Source of the DNA: Cyclina sinensis
Taxonomy: Eukaryota; Mollusca; Bivalvia; Venerida; Veneridae
NCBI GenBank assembly: GCA_012932295.1
Contig: JAAONU010000004.1
Span: 10,664,630-10,728,629 of the forward strand
DNA: 64,000 bases
Direction: 5' to 3'
The notes beneath the pieces were generated by a model. It was not told the origin of the DNA, ran no database searches, and saw nothing but the letters and a program-made list of their open reading frames with translations. Positions 25,861-39,498 of this stretch are shown one piece after another. The translations under genes and the position numbers were made by a program. Each line of letters opens with the position of its first letter. The first letter of the stretch is position 1.

Positions 25861-28740
25861 AATAATTTGTTAATATAATTATTCCAAAATGTTTCTTTTA
25901 TGTAATGCAAAATCCGATTATTACGAGGTAAGTAGAGCCGAGACCAGAAGATCCATGTAGTTCATTAACACTATAGAAGCTATCGAGAAAAATCCCGTAG
26001 AATAACACATGTTTATATCAACTATTATGTTAGAGTGAATGGTAAATTGCCACTTTTAATTAATGTTGCATGGCATTATTTATTTGCCAGCACCTTTAAC
26101 AGATGGCACTTAGGTAAAGTTTTGTGCAGCAAAAGATGGTTTTAAAGTTTGTTTTATTTTGTGTCAAACTATCAGTTCTTTTCCGTTTATTTTTCAGTCC
26201 ATTGAAGATAAAAAATTACCCATATTGTAGAGCAGTTGTAAGGCAACGGTTCCAATACATCCTGTCATTCTGTTATAATTTTGTTGTTTTGATGTGGGCA
26301 AGTAATTCCCATTTTCTTTGAAAATCGCCATATTGTAAAAAAACACAAACAACAACAACAATAAAAAAACAAGTACGACAACAACAACAATTTCATGCGG
26401 CTATTTTAAGGACCAAAATATTATACATAAAAAAGATAGACATTATCGTTAATTCGGATCAATGGCTCGTGTTTTATTTTAAGACGAAGTAAAATAAAAT
26501 TAACGGTATTCAAATCTGAAATAACTTTTTAGAATTTGATAACATAATAACACAGCATTCGAAAGTAGACAAACTTGTTTCCCTGAATAAATGCAAAAAA
26601 AAAAGAAAAAAAAGAAAGAAAAAAAAAGAGAGAAGAAAAAGTTATATATAAAGTAACAATATATAAATGTAAATATATATTTATATTTTCCGTTTATATT
26701 TACCTTACGATTATTTACTTTATATTGACGATAAATACAAATGTTTGTAGTCTAAGAAAGAAAAAGTAATTTTTGTCTTTATTTTATAGTATTTTGATGA
26801 GGGACGTTGTGTGTTGTCTGTCAAGTGTTTGAATCCAAGTGTATCGTTAACATATCCAACAAAAACATAAATATTCCTTGATGTAATTTTGAAACAATCT
26901 TTCTAAAATATCAGTATTAGCAATCAATTCCTTCTTGTGATCCAATTCGAGAGGAACAATTTACCAGATGAGAAATGGGGAAAATATCTTGCTGAGAAAA
27001 CATATTTAATAATTATTGTAGTGATAAGGAATTAATCATTTATTCTTCGTTCTAAATGCATTGAGCAGTCTGATGCAAATAGGTACTATTCTTATCTTTA
27101 ATAGTGAAGAGCAGATCTGTAATGATCAGACGATTAACACATGTACATAACTGTGTATCGGCAAGACTGTGTCGCGATATACTGTTAACAGCTTTCTGCC
27201 TTTTGATTAACAACATCTGGTGCTTGTTATTGGCCTTTCTGATAATTTACTATTACTTACTGTTTCATCTAACAAGGTAATATGCATTTTTATCAACCGT
27301 CTACGTCATCAGTTATTGTGTAGATACACGCGCTTTTTAGCTCGTGCCACCACGGAAACTGCCACACTGATCTTAGATTCAGCAGACGACAGTCGCAGAC
27401 GATAGCAGAAGTGTTTGGATTCTAGGAATAATATATCCGGGGACTTTCATATATCTCTTTTTTTCCGTGTCGTCTGCTGATACAAAGGTAAATATTTTTT
27501 TTTACATGACAAAAAAATAATTTTATAGGGAATGTAAAACTATTAATGGTAACCGCGTTTTTGTTACTTGGATATTGATAGAATTCAATACTTTCTGAAA
27601 TACTTACAATGAATCGTTTGTTACACGTATCAATTCTAGAACAGAAACTTCAGTTTTATGTTTGTAAAATAACTGTTTAACATATAGATTTATATAATCA
27701 TTAAAAATAGCCGGACTTAGTTTTAATTTTTCAAGATTTGACGTGAACAGTTATTTTTCGCAATAAATAATCTTTTGATATCCAAAAATGCACGTAATAT
27801 GCAAAATTTTCGGCAAAGTTGTAAGAAAAAAAGAGAAATAAACAGAATCTCTGTTTGAATCTTGCAGTTACTTTGAACTTAAAATCAACAGAAATGTCTC
27901 ATTAAAATCTTAATTGGCACAAGACGCAGTCTAGGAAACGATAATTCTTTTAAACTCAATTTTCCAAGTTTAATATCACTTGCCATTTCCTTTTGCAATC
28001 TAGAAACAACAGGGATAATGCCTTTTAGATAATTCAGAGCTAGGCCCAGAGCAAGGTTATTTTCCTATACTAGCATACATTTATTAACAAAAAAGAAACG
28101 CATCGACCTGAGGTCTACACTTTCTTAAAAAAATCACTGTATTCGGTATATTATAATCAGTATTATCAAAAGTTTGTTTTCTATGTTAATTTCTTTGTAA
28201 ATTTATATGTAAAACACACTTTTTTTCCCAGATTTATGTTATATGATATAGCTGATTTGAAAGTTTTCAACTTCTAATTTATACGCTGTTTTATATTGTC
28301 GATAACTTATGACATTAAAAAAGACCCTTTTGGGCCTTTTTTGTTGTAAACATTTTCCAAGAAAATATAATTGTTTGACATTGCTACATGTAAACAATAT
28401 GTTTTTAAATAGAATATGATATTGTTGGATACACATTTATTGTTGCATGTTTCCATTGCATGTTAAATTTCCTATCTCACTTTATCATAGAGTTCACGTC
28501 CGACAGGTCGTTTACTGACATTTTCTTTACCAAAATACACCATTTTCGATTCGAAACATCTGCAAGATATATTTTCTTTATACATATCTATCTCCCTTCT
28601 ATTTTCGGTAAGAGTTTCTAACTCTTTAGTCAGAAATAAACTTGATTTATTGCAAAAATGGAAAGAAATTGATGCAAATTGTCACACGGTATTTACAGCC
28701 AGTATACGCTTTATTCGTAAGAGTGGTATTAGAAAAATTG
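25861..28740. other. Non-coding DNA
   Basis: Includes AAC-rich (26350-26392) and purine-rich (26597-26640) tracts and an 11 bp inverted repeat 'cagcagacgac'/'gtcgtctgctg' near 27380 and 27467, the second arm being followed by a donor-like 'aaaggtaaat'. A hidden 5' exon there is possible but not supported by a coding frame. Confidence 0.35.

Positions 28741-28743
<3 letters not shown>

Positions 28744-28837
<94 letters not shown>
28744..28837. repeat. Long TA dinucleotide tract
   Basis: About 92 bp of pure TA, self-complementary on both strands. It gives rise to Tyr-Ile frames in all phases. Confidence 0.97.
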
Positions 28838-28839
<2 letters not shown>

Positions 28840-31800
28840 AAGACACCATTTAAAGGTAAAAACACGAGAAACTATTAGAAGGCCATTCAGTAAGACCATA
28901 CTCTTCATATATGAGATCCAAAAATGGAAATGCCTAACGATTCATTGAAATGTGACATTTATTTGGTCATAGTCAAAGTAATAAAATAATATAATTTTCA
29001 GAGAAAATCTTGGAGATAATCTCGTCTTCACACGGAAGAGCAATTGTGGCTTTCTGTCAAATGTAGTTTTATAAACTGATATCAAAATTAGTCGAGAGCC
29101 GACGGCAATTAGTGTTCTTCAAAAATGCACGTCAGTAAAGGTTTTATTGCAGAGAGCACACACCTGATACCCAATTTTAAAGCTTGTTAGATTCCGTGGT
29201 AACGTTTCAGTGACGGGAAAAGTTATTGCCCAGACTTTAACGATGTTTCCCATACTGCCGCACGCGACCGGGACCGGCCATCTGGGATTTAACCTCTGCG
29301 TGGCACTCTGTGCTAAATTTATTTATCGTAGGCATAAGAACACTAAATGATATTTATAGCTACTACATTGAAAGTGTCTACAGTTACGAAGAAAAAACAT
29401 ATTTGCAAGTTAGGTAATCCAAGTTTCGTTCATATAATCCTAGCTTATGCTAATAATTACGTGTAATATTTAGATGAGATTAGGAAGAGAACAGTTCAAA
29501 AAACCTTTCGATGAATTTTCTTGCCAAAGTTCAATTAAGAATTACGTGTAAATTTGATGTTTATCATTCATTCCAAAGCAAATGTAAAGATAGAACAAAA
29601 AGTCGTGCTTTCAGTGCTTCGCGGTGGTAAATTCGCAAAAATTCGAAATTCGCTCTAAAAGTGGCCACGACCGAGCCGGTTAATAACAAGGCACACATAA
29701 AGAAAATCTAAACCAGTGCATTAGTGAATAAGAAAATGTAAAAAAAATAAAAATAATTTGGGTTTGATTTCAAATTGCATCATCACATGCTGGTGTAAGT
29801 TTTACTATAACGGAAACAGATTCTGCCATGCAGACGACAGGCTCTATTTTACGAAACGATAGGAACAAAATTATAAACATTATCCCGAATCCTGATATAA
29901 GATATTATCTGAGTAGAATTGAATAATGACACGGTGATTATTCATTTGATTATAGCTCATATATTCCTTTGTGGCACATTTTCCATACTTTTCCATTACC
30001 GAAGGGCCATTTGTATGTTAATAGTGGACATAAGTTAATCACCAGAATGGAAGTATAGTGCTGCAGGATACAGTTATATGTCTAGATTATTTTGCACTTA
30101 CGTTCAAGGTCACTGGCACAGAGCCTGTGACCAATTTAGTAAGATGATGTTTGAAATATGTGTAGCAGAAAAAATAGTTCTAATTTAATTTTTGATGAGG
30201 CAGCGTCGTTAAATAGGTATTTCAAATTGACAACGTTACTATCTTCCTTTTTTGCAAATACAATAAAACACTGTTGTTTTTTTTCTAAGGAGGTAAGATA
30301 TATTTGTACTTATTTTATTCGCAAAGACAGACTTAAATTGACTACAATCATGGTTTCAGAGTATTCAATATCATTGATGGAAACTGGTCGCAAAATATTG
30401 GTTATGAAACTATCCTAGCGTTATTCACTTTTAATATAAAGTCACAGCTCTTCAGATATCTTTGACTTGAAATAATATTCTTTCTGTACCAACGGTATAC
30501 ATGAGTCTGTTAACATTTGTGTTTTTAATAGCCATAGCAATTAAATGTCGGAACGTGTTTGGTCGGGTGCAAAAGAACAAATGAAAACCACAGTAGTCCG
30601 TAATAATTTGCACATTTTCCTTAAGTATTTGTCTTACTAATAGCTTTTTACTCCTCAAGTGGCCTACGAAAACCACGAGGAGGAAATTTTTTCCTACCTG
30701 TATCATAACTTCTGTTTCCTTTGAGTGAGTACGAAAACAGTCGAGAGCGAATAATTGAAAACACTTAGACACGAGTGAATCTTGGTCTGTCAGAGATGCC
30801 ATTTTCATAAAAAAAGTTGTGTTCTCTCAGAAATGTCATCCTCATAGAAAAAATACGTACGTAATCTCTGAAAATGAAGGTATTTATGATTTTATGGGTC
30901 AGTAATCCTTGAGAATCAAAAAACATTATAATCATCCTATAACTTCGAGGCAATATCTCCTTAAGTGATACTCAAAGCAATTTACAAAATTATCAAAATA
31001 ATGTAGCAATGTGATTAAAAATGGTATCATTTAGATGCTGAACACAGTTTCTTTATCAAGATGTTTCATATTTGTCTTTAACTTCTCCCTAGAATTAATT
31101 ATATTCATGTTTATTGAGAAATAAGTTTGCCACTCTGGAAAATGCTTACTGTTGTAAGTGAACTGAAAAATATATCTTGGTTCAATCCAAAGCGCAGCCA
31201 CTGAATGTTTTCGTGTGAGAAACAAACTGGGCGTCTTTTTTTCTTTACCTTGAATATTTCTATTTATAAAGTAAATTTTTTTACCGAATCAAATTTTTCT
31301 TCAGCATAGAATATGCACTTTAAAAGCCTTTGGAGAACGTTATAGCGTTATGTACAATCTCTCAGGCCTTTTTTTCACAATGTCTTTTCTAGGGATTGAC
31401 ATAAAATGTGTCAGTAGACATTTTTATAGATCATTAAGAAGGCAACATCGTTACGGCTTTGAAATTTTTTCTACTACAATTTCTACACTAATTTGTATAT
31501 TTGCTGCAGCATAACCAAGTCGCCTCCATTTTCCTGACAAATAAATGCGTGGGGAGATGGTATAATTGTTTTGGATGAATGAAAACTGGATCTGGTGGGT
31601 TGACAATAAATCAAGCATTAAACACAACAAATTACATGCGTGGATGTTAGGTTCCTTATTATCTGGATTTTGTGACAAATGGCTGCGAACAAAAAGACAA
31701 AGTGGGTGTATAAAGTTCATACAAAACTCTGAACATCATTTTTTTCTGGCCACTTTTACACTGCGAAATCTGTAAACAAAGGTGACTGGCTTAACACAAT

Positions 31801-33597
31801 TTACTTTAAAAAGAAACAAAACGTTTGATATATCTTTACAATATTACAAAATTATTTTGTGGTAGATAAAACGTATACTATATCTCAAATGGCTTAGTCT
31901 ATTGGATTGTATATTAGTGGGAAGTCTGTTAAAAATTTGCAAGACGTCCTCCGCTCAGACGGACGTAACAAGCAAATGTTACAGGGATATCATATAAACT
32001 CTACCTGGTCAACAATTTGACCGTTTGTAATACAAAAACCAGAGATCTGTGCGAAAACAATGTGAAAAAACATTTGTAATATATATTTATTCTGTATCAT
32101 GAATTCGCGTAAAAGAATATTTTCCAGCTGAAAATAAGAATTACAAGTATTTTCAAACTAGATGAATAAAATGTCGTTAAATAGCCACAGACGACCTCTG
32201 TGGCTACTTATGTCAATTAAAAGTCGTAATAACGACCAAAAAAGTCTTAATTACTTTCGAAAATACAATGTGGCACGAAAACCCCTCCGTATTAAATCAA
32301 GACAGTGAACAATAAAAGATGTTTATGAAATTCTGCTAGATAGCGTAACCGCAGATATCATATTATGAGCTATAAGAGGCCTTTGACATTTAGGAAAATC
32401 AAATTTCTGTAGAGAAACAGAGGATCCTTTGGTGTTCAACTGAGAATTATTCCAGCCTTTTTCTGCTTTTTAAAAGCTTGTAGAAAATGACATCTTACAA
32501 ATCTCGAAGCTTACACGCTTTTCATGTATTAATAATGAAGAGTGGAAAAAGACATACGACTAATCTAGGAGATTACTCTATTTTCATACATTCATAACTT
32601 GAGTAGAAATTGATGTATGGCAAATAACGGAAACTGTGAAGTTTCATAGAAAAAAATATTCTAATTCCGTCTTCCATTAATTAATGAGACAAAGGTTTGC
32701 ATAACTTAGAATTAATTATTCATGGGGATATATCTGAAAAACGTGAACCGAAGATCTTCAGTGTTGGAGGTAATAGTTCTCTCATTCGGAGTATCTCGGC
32801 TAGTTACATAGTAAAATGCACTACCTTCATTTTCATTAATGCTCCTTAGACCAAAAGAATGTTAAGAAGTGATAACAGGTCGTAATACAGATTCATGGAA
32901 AATCTTATTAACTGACACGATATTTTGAAAAAAAAAATCCAAGCATCGCTACATCTTAAGTAAAATGTAGACTAGTCTAAAAAACAGACGGAGGATTGCT
33001 GCTTATGTTATATGCTGTCAAACTTATAAAACACATTTTTCTTTACTTTTTTTGAGAGGGGTAGGGCGAGGGGGGCTTGTATCAATATTTTCTGCATTAA
33101 TATTAATCCTATTGTATCAAAATAGATATTTTGGCCTGAATGACCTGAATAATTGTAAATATTTCACCGATTTTCAACCTAGCAAGAATTACAATCGTGG
33201 ACTAAAACGCCCCCTAATTCTGTTGTTCTATATTATTTAATGTTAAAGTTCAGCAATTTAGTACATAGAAAAGTTTGATAAACTATTAATTTCCATTACC
33301 TTTATAAGGACTGAAATGCATGCGGAATTACATTTGTACGACGACTTGTCCACAATTTCGGTAAACGGGCTTTATCGTAACTACATGTATTGATCTAAGT
33401 AGGTCAAAGTTCTCTACACAGTTTTTCAACACTGTTTGGAAGGAATATTGCCTTTTGACACCTTTCAGTAATAAAATATGCATTGGCCTATATAGTTATT
33501 GCAGTCCAAAGTGCCCTTTGAACACCCACATTAATTGACATTTTATCACCTGACTGACACTAACAAGGTTTCGTATCATTCAGTTCGTAAAGAAATA
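28838..33597. other. Gene-poor DNA without a recognised gene
   Basis: Open frames reach 118 codons (minus strand 30452-30808) but show no recognisable domain and no exon-like context that I can defend. A perfect 10 bp stem hairpin lies at 32182-32206. A G-rich stretch occurs at 33055-33077 with only three clear G runs. Confidence 0.4.
32182..32206. other. Perfect 10 bp stem-loop
   Basis: 'tagccacaga' pairs fully with 'tctgtggcta' around the 5-nt loop 'cgacc'. It stands alone in unique AT-rich DNA; function unknown. Confidence 0.6.
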
Positions 33598-34483
33598 CAG
33601 TAAAAACTCACGATGCGACCAACTCAATATACAGACCAACTCAATATTACGAACATTTTCTTCTGGTCCCGATTTTTTTACTATATATTCTATTGTTAGT
33701 TAAACTCAGTAATAAGACCAACTCAATATTGCGTATTGCGACCGCAATTTCCGGTCCCGAATGAAAATACAAACCTTTTTTGAACTCGAAATTACGACAG
33801 CGACCAGAACGAAACAAAACGGGCAGCTGTTGACTTTAGCTATTCATTAAAGGTCGAGGTCGGCAAACTTGTTTACACAAACATGTACATAATAGGCACC
33901 TCGTGTTAATCGGTGTTAATTGATAATTTGACAGGTCAAAAGGATCCAGGTGTGGATAATTTACTTTAAGGTTGGTAGTTATCGGTTTAATTGTTTATGA
34001 CACCCTTATTAGAGTAGACTGCGGTTTACTACACAAAATTTTTTTATTGTTATAGTCACTAATTGATGCGCAAACGAATTAATGCGACACTAAAATCCAA
34101 AATTTTGTGAGATTTACGTATCACTTTACATTTTTATTTTGATTGATACACATTGTACAAGTTGAGTACACAAAATATTCCTCCTGAAATTTGACTAAAA
34201 TGAGCAAAAAGCGGACAGAGCTTTCTCTTAAAGAGAAAATAAATTTGATAATTTAACCATATATTGACCATTATTCTGATCAAATCATTAGTTATCAAAG
34301 TAAGGACAAATAAAACAAATAAGTTATGCTCAGTGACACTACAATTGACGCAAAACACACACTGGGTCGATAACTCTACCATACACCTTCATGTCATCAT
34401 CTGAACTCAATTTTAGGACCAACTCAATATTAAGACCACTTATTGCGGGTCCCAGAGGTGGTCTCATTATTGAGGTTTTACTG
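33598..34483. mobile_element. Non-autonomous pogo/Tigger-like DNA transposon (886 bp)
   Basis: Both ends carry CAGTAAAA(C/A)CTC facing inward, and each is flanked by TA (33596-33597 and 34484-34485), the target duplication of Tc1/mariner-superfamily elements. CAGT-starting ends of this type are known from the pogo/Tigger group. The subterminal regions contain several copies of 'gaccaactcaatat' (about 33618, 33636, 33716, 34417) that pair between the two ends. No transposase frame is inside; the 82-codon minus-strand frame has no DDE motif. Confidence 0.75.
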
Positions 34484-34485
34484 TA

Positions 34486-36970
34486 TGTAATTTGTCGTCT
34501 TCTGTGAAAAGACATGAATAGAACTTTTAGAACAGTTATATTGTAGAATATATTTTATCATTTCATTCAAAACTATCAATGGAAATATGTTTTTCTTCCT
34601 GAATATTGCTTTAGACACGACTTCCAATTTAATTGTAACACCTGGGGACAAGAACGATACAAACCAGTGATCATCTTCAGTGCGCAATACATACAAGTCA
34701 CTTTATTAAATAAAAGGTTGAAGTAGAACACCCTTTTCACTCAATGCAGTCACAGTTTTTCAGAAGTTTCTGCACTCTTATTATTCAGGCCAATGTGTTT
34801 CTATTTATAAGACAGATGACGTCATCGATAAAAATGGCGTCTGCACACTTTATATTGTACTTACTATAATTATTTCGTATTTACCGAAACTTCTTAGTTA
34901 CGAATGTTAATCATTTATCGCACATATTCAATCAATGTAAGTCCCGTTAATTGACTCCGTTTCAATACAGTTTCTCTCACCTAGGGACTCGTAACAGAGC
35001 AAAATTGGACACGACTGTGTCTGATTCAGGCCCTGTCTGGAATTGATTAACGAAAGACGCGTGTTTGAAATATAATATCTTAAACAACGTAAGAAATAGA
35101 ACGCCTGCTGTCATTTTTAAAAGTCACTGTCTACGAGACTATTTTGTTGTTGTTACTTTTTTCTCATTTTTTTTTTTATACATACTTACAGTTTTGTGGG
35201 CACTTTTCAATATTTTTACCAAAATAGCTCAGCTGCCTTGCTTTTCATTCGAGTTCACAGATCTTGTGTAAACTGCTTAGAACCTGTTACTTTTTATAAG
35301 GCTACACATTCGTCTGAAGATAGCCACAACAAAACTGTTATGAATTTGTTCGTCTTTTCTTGAATTAGTTTTGTGTGCTATAACTTGCGGCTGACACAAA
35401 GAATATAAGCTGTAACTATGAGCTTTTTAAGTTACTCTCTTTTTCACAATATATATCTTTTAAGATAAATAATCTTTATCAGCTTAACACGTTTTAAGCA
35501 AACTACCATTATACTGAATAAGGAAATTATAATCTCTAGTTATCAAATAACAAGTTACGCAGGCCATAAAGTTAAAACATATATTGTCTATAAAAGATCC
35601 CTGTTTTAGACTCGGCCAATCTTCGAGTTTATGTATTTTATGCAATACGAATGTATTTGCATTTGTTATTTTGGTCAAGTAAAAGATATCTCTTATAATA
35701 CCCTTGTAAGAAAAACTTGATAGGTAAAAGACAAAGATTAACTATACTCATCACTACAATCTCAAGGTTAATTCTACTTGTACGCTTTTTCCACAGATTC
35801 CAATGACCCTAGGTCAAAGTTCGAGGTTGACGTAAGGTCAAACATCCTAAAATTACCCTCAGTTGTATTACTTTATAAGACATTAAACAAAACGACTTTC
35901 CAAAGGTGGCATGTTCTGATCATGATTTGGTTCAGTGTTTAACATATTAAATACGATAGTAGGTCAACGCCTCTTTCATTGGAGCCACATAAGTTTTCCT
36001 TGAGTACAACAAAAGCTATAAAGTTAACATACATTGCTCAGTGAAGCTTCAATTACATTTATTGTTCTTTTCCATTCCTTGGCATATTGTTATATTCTTA
36101 TGATCAGAAGAAACAACATATGAAAGGATTTATCATTTTATTTATCTTAAGGCACTGGTTTTTATTACTGAATTGCTATAGGTTGCTAGTACGTATACAG
36201 TAAATTTGCAATATTCTGTGATGTGCAGTAATTCGGCATTATCTTGAATGTATTTGCTGAGATTGCAAAATAGTACACATTCACGTTCCATCAAACAGAA
36301 CAATGCGTTCTACTAGTGTATAGTAAACGAAGCCTTCCAGTCTTTAATTAAGACACATCTGTTTCTAATCGAACCCGCCTCATCTTTTGATACGTCACTA
36401 CCTACGAAACACTTCTGCTTTATTAGTTTCTGTCAACTAGCGATTCACTTGTAACCATGACAGCACGTGCTAACACACTGTTTTAATTAGCTACATTGTA
36501 TATTGGGTAGCAGAGGAAAAATGCAATTATCATTTGGTACTAGCATATTCTCCTTAATTGTATAAGTATTTGAACGACTAACAAAAACAGATAAAAAAGC
36601 AGCTTAGCAAAAGCGCAAGTAAATAGACACTGGCAAAATAAAAACACATGACACTATATATATTTGTCGAATGTTGTCGTTGGCGACACAACCGTCAACG
36701 ATGATTTTTGGCATTCTAACGCGTAATAGCATTGCTTACATACACATATCCGACAACAATGTCCATAAACAGTTCCTAAATACATGCATATTGTAATTTG
36801 CCTCTTGCGACAAAAAGTGAAGCAAGGAATAGAAAAGACTTTGTCGCTGAATTCTAATCCTAAATTTATATTTCTTGTACAGAGAGAACAGTCACCTTTG
36901 AACAGTTTTTCATATAAGATTTCTCACAAAATGCCCTTGACAACACTGGAATAACAAGAGTTAGTAAAAG
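34486..36970. other. Non-coding DNA
   Basis: One palindromic CRE word (TGACGTCA) at 34817 stands near no identified gene. Open frames are under 75 codons. Nothing else is supported. Confidence 0.4.
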
Positions 36971-36971
36971 G

Positions 36972-37190
36972 ATTGGTTTATTGGTTTATTGGGGTTTAAC
37001 GCTAGTTTTAACAGCTGTGGTCATATCCCGGCGGCCAGTCCACCTAACAAGTTTTCCTGGGTATCTAACCAGTTTACCAACCAATTTCGCGCAAGTTCAG
37101 GTGAGGGCCAAATTACCTATAGACGCATTGTCTGAGATCAATTATCAGGGAGAAATTTCACCGGTCATCATGGGGATCGAACCGGGGGTA
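36972..37190 (+). repeat. SINE-like dispersed repeat
   Basis: Begins with 'ttggtttattggggtttaac' and continues through 'cggcggccagtccacctaac' to 'ggggatcgaaccggggg', which resembles the complement of a tRNA box B. The word order matches a repeat I recall from several bivalve genomes; this is memory, not a search. The 88-codon open frame inside is a by-product. Confidence 0.55.
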
Positions 37191-39490
37191 GTAAAAAGAA
37201 CAGCCTCAAGCAATTCATGCTATATGTATAAAGAGAAAGGTTACTGATAAATTGAAAACAGATGATACAATAAATTTATTCTCACCTAAATTAGTCTTTG
37301 GCGACTCCAGATAGGGAAATACTCCTCAAGAATAACTGTTATACAGTTATTATCCTTGGAACTTTGCTTACCTGTTCTAAGAGGCAATAAATGACAAGCT
37401 AAATACAAATGGTTACATAGTTTCTGAAATGGAATCCTCATGAGGTACAGGTGAAGCCACAATAGTGAGTGTTAGTGCAATTGGTTTGTGAGACTCTTAT
37501 AACCATAATTAAGAGGAAAGGTGCTGTCAAAATGAATATTGAATATAACGTAAAAATATTTCAGATATTTTTGGTGATATAAGTAAAGAGAGAGGTCGTA
37601 AAAGCAGTATTTCGGCTAATTTTAGTCTTCGAACGCGTATCATATGAGAATAGTAAATGACAAATAGACAAATAATTAACATAAATACATATAATTTCTC
37701 AGATATTGGGTTTAGATTGCAATATTATCTTGGTGACTCAGATATTGTTCTGAAAACTCAGATATTGTTTCGGTTTCCTCGCTAATATGTGTCAAGACAA
37801 ACACATTAATGCCAAAGAGAGTTCAGCAGTTCTATCCATCTTGTGTAGTAGCATAAAGGGCATTGAAAATATCTTCGACTGTGGACAAAAGTTTCCAGCA
37901 CAACTTTACAAAGAAGAATGTCGGAGGACAGCCATGCACTGTACAAAAACTGAAAGTTTTGTTTTGTTCGAAGTTCAGGTAAGCAGAACCGCTTGCGGAG
38001 TGGAAACAGTTTGGCTGTATACAATATTTTACTGCCTGTCGAGTTTGACAATGGATGCCGTAAACAATATAGTGAATGTTCAGTTATGATTTTGCACAAA
38101 TGTTATCAATGTTTAGCATATTTTGATATACACTTATATTTGCTTGAAGCTGTTTCGGTATGAAAGCGAGAACACTTATGTGTTAGTTTATATATGCTTT
38201 TACGATGTTGCTTGCAATAAGTTTTACTGATGAGTATTGAGTAATTACACTGTTTCTTTTGTTTTTGAAAGAGGTGTTTGTTTTCACACTTGCGCCACGC
38301 AGTGTGCTTGTTCTAATATTTTAGGAGCATTTTTTATTGTTGTCTTTTATGTATTGTGTGTTTCATGTTTGTTTGAATTCCCATAGCAATACACTCCCTT
38401 CACAATGTTGTCTAACATGTTGCATGCATGTGCAAATAACCATACTAACTTGATAGGACAACAGTTTGGTTGACCTCTTTCTAAAGTAACCTGTACACCA
38501 ACATTACATAAAAACCTAGAGTGCTTGGACCAACGCTCGGCGTAAATCTATTTTTTCACGGAATTGATATATTTTCTTAGAAATGATTTAAAACTCTTCA
38601 ATAATTCGAGTTAAGTGTCATTTCGTCTATCTTTTCACGGTTTTCTGAACTTCCAGTATCATCACGTGACTTAAGCATAGCAGACGGAAGGGGATCCCAT
38701 TGGATAAAACTGACAAAACGCATTGTTTTCTACGTGAGATCATGTACTTTCGCTGTTTGATACGCAATGAATAGAAACAATTTATTTAATACTTTATTCA
38801 TTTTGAGTTCAAGAAAGATTCTTTGCATAATTACAAAAGATTTCTTTTTGAAATGTCGCCGATCGGGTCATCTACGGTACGCCGAGCATTTGATAACTGA
38901 AATACCATGCTAACCTCACATATCAGACACTTCTCTGAATAAAGTCATTTCAAGTTAAAGTTTACGGTGCGTCTGGTAGGCAGTGTTTATACAATAAAAA
39001 GAAATGCCATTTTTAAGAGCGGTTTTGCTGGCTAATGCTTTTTGATTTTATTGTTACTGCATTTCTGTGTATAATTTGGCATAACAATAAATTTGTCGGA
39101 TGCTTGTTGATAACTGTTTGGTCTTTATATACTAGTTGTTACAGCATATGATTCGATTTCTTTGTGTCTGCAGAGATTTTTTAAATACTTTTTGTATAAT
39201 TAATTTTCAAGTTTACTGAGAAAAAGGGTTAACTTTTGTAACTGGAAGACAAAAGAGTAATATACGACCACCTTACACCGTTGTTGAATCTTTAAAAAAA
39301 ATGTTTTGATTTTAACAGACTAAGTATTTCCTAGACCCATACCTTTCCGAGTCTAAATCCCAAAATAAAATAGTTTGATATTTCCAAAACTTTTCATCCT
39401 TTCCTTGTCAAAAGTGTGATTTACCTTAATACACACTGTGGCAGATATGACGAAACATTTTTATTCATTCGTGTATTTTTGCTCATTGCA
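37191..39490. other. Upstream region of the first SCP gene
   Basis: Contains a 100-codon open frame at 37787-38089 of unknown nature with a good donor inside it (ttcag/gtaagc, near 37979). It might hold a non-coding first exon of the gene at 39499, which has a splice acceptor just before its ATG, but the sequence alone does not show this. Confidence 0.35.
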
Positions 39491-39498
39491 GACTCACA

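Noticed and set aside
25515..25910. 131-codon minus-strand frame, Phe-rich
   Set aside because: It is the complement of a purine-rich low-complexity tract.
28315..28345. A-run, GC-rich stem and T-run resembling a bacterial terminator
   Set aside because: The stem has a mismatch at its centre and the context is eukaryotic.
30452..30808. 118-codon minus-strand frame
   Set aside because: No domain recognised, ordinary AT-rich composition and no convincing exon borders.
33055..33077. Possible G-quadruplex
   Set aside because: Only three separate G runs are clear; the fourth would need the six-G run to be split without a loop.
36981..37247. 88-codon plus-strand frame
   Set aside because: It coincides with a SINE-like dispersed repeat.
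37787..38089. 100-codon frame upstream of SCP1
   Set aside because: No recognisable family. It might contain a leader exon (donor at 37979), but this is not enough to call a gene.
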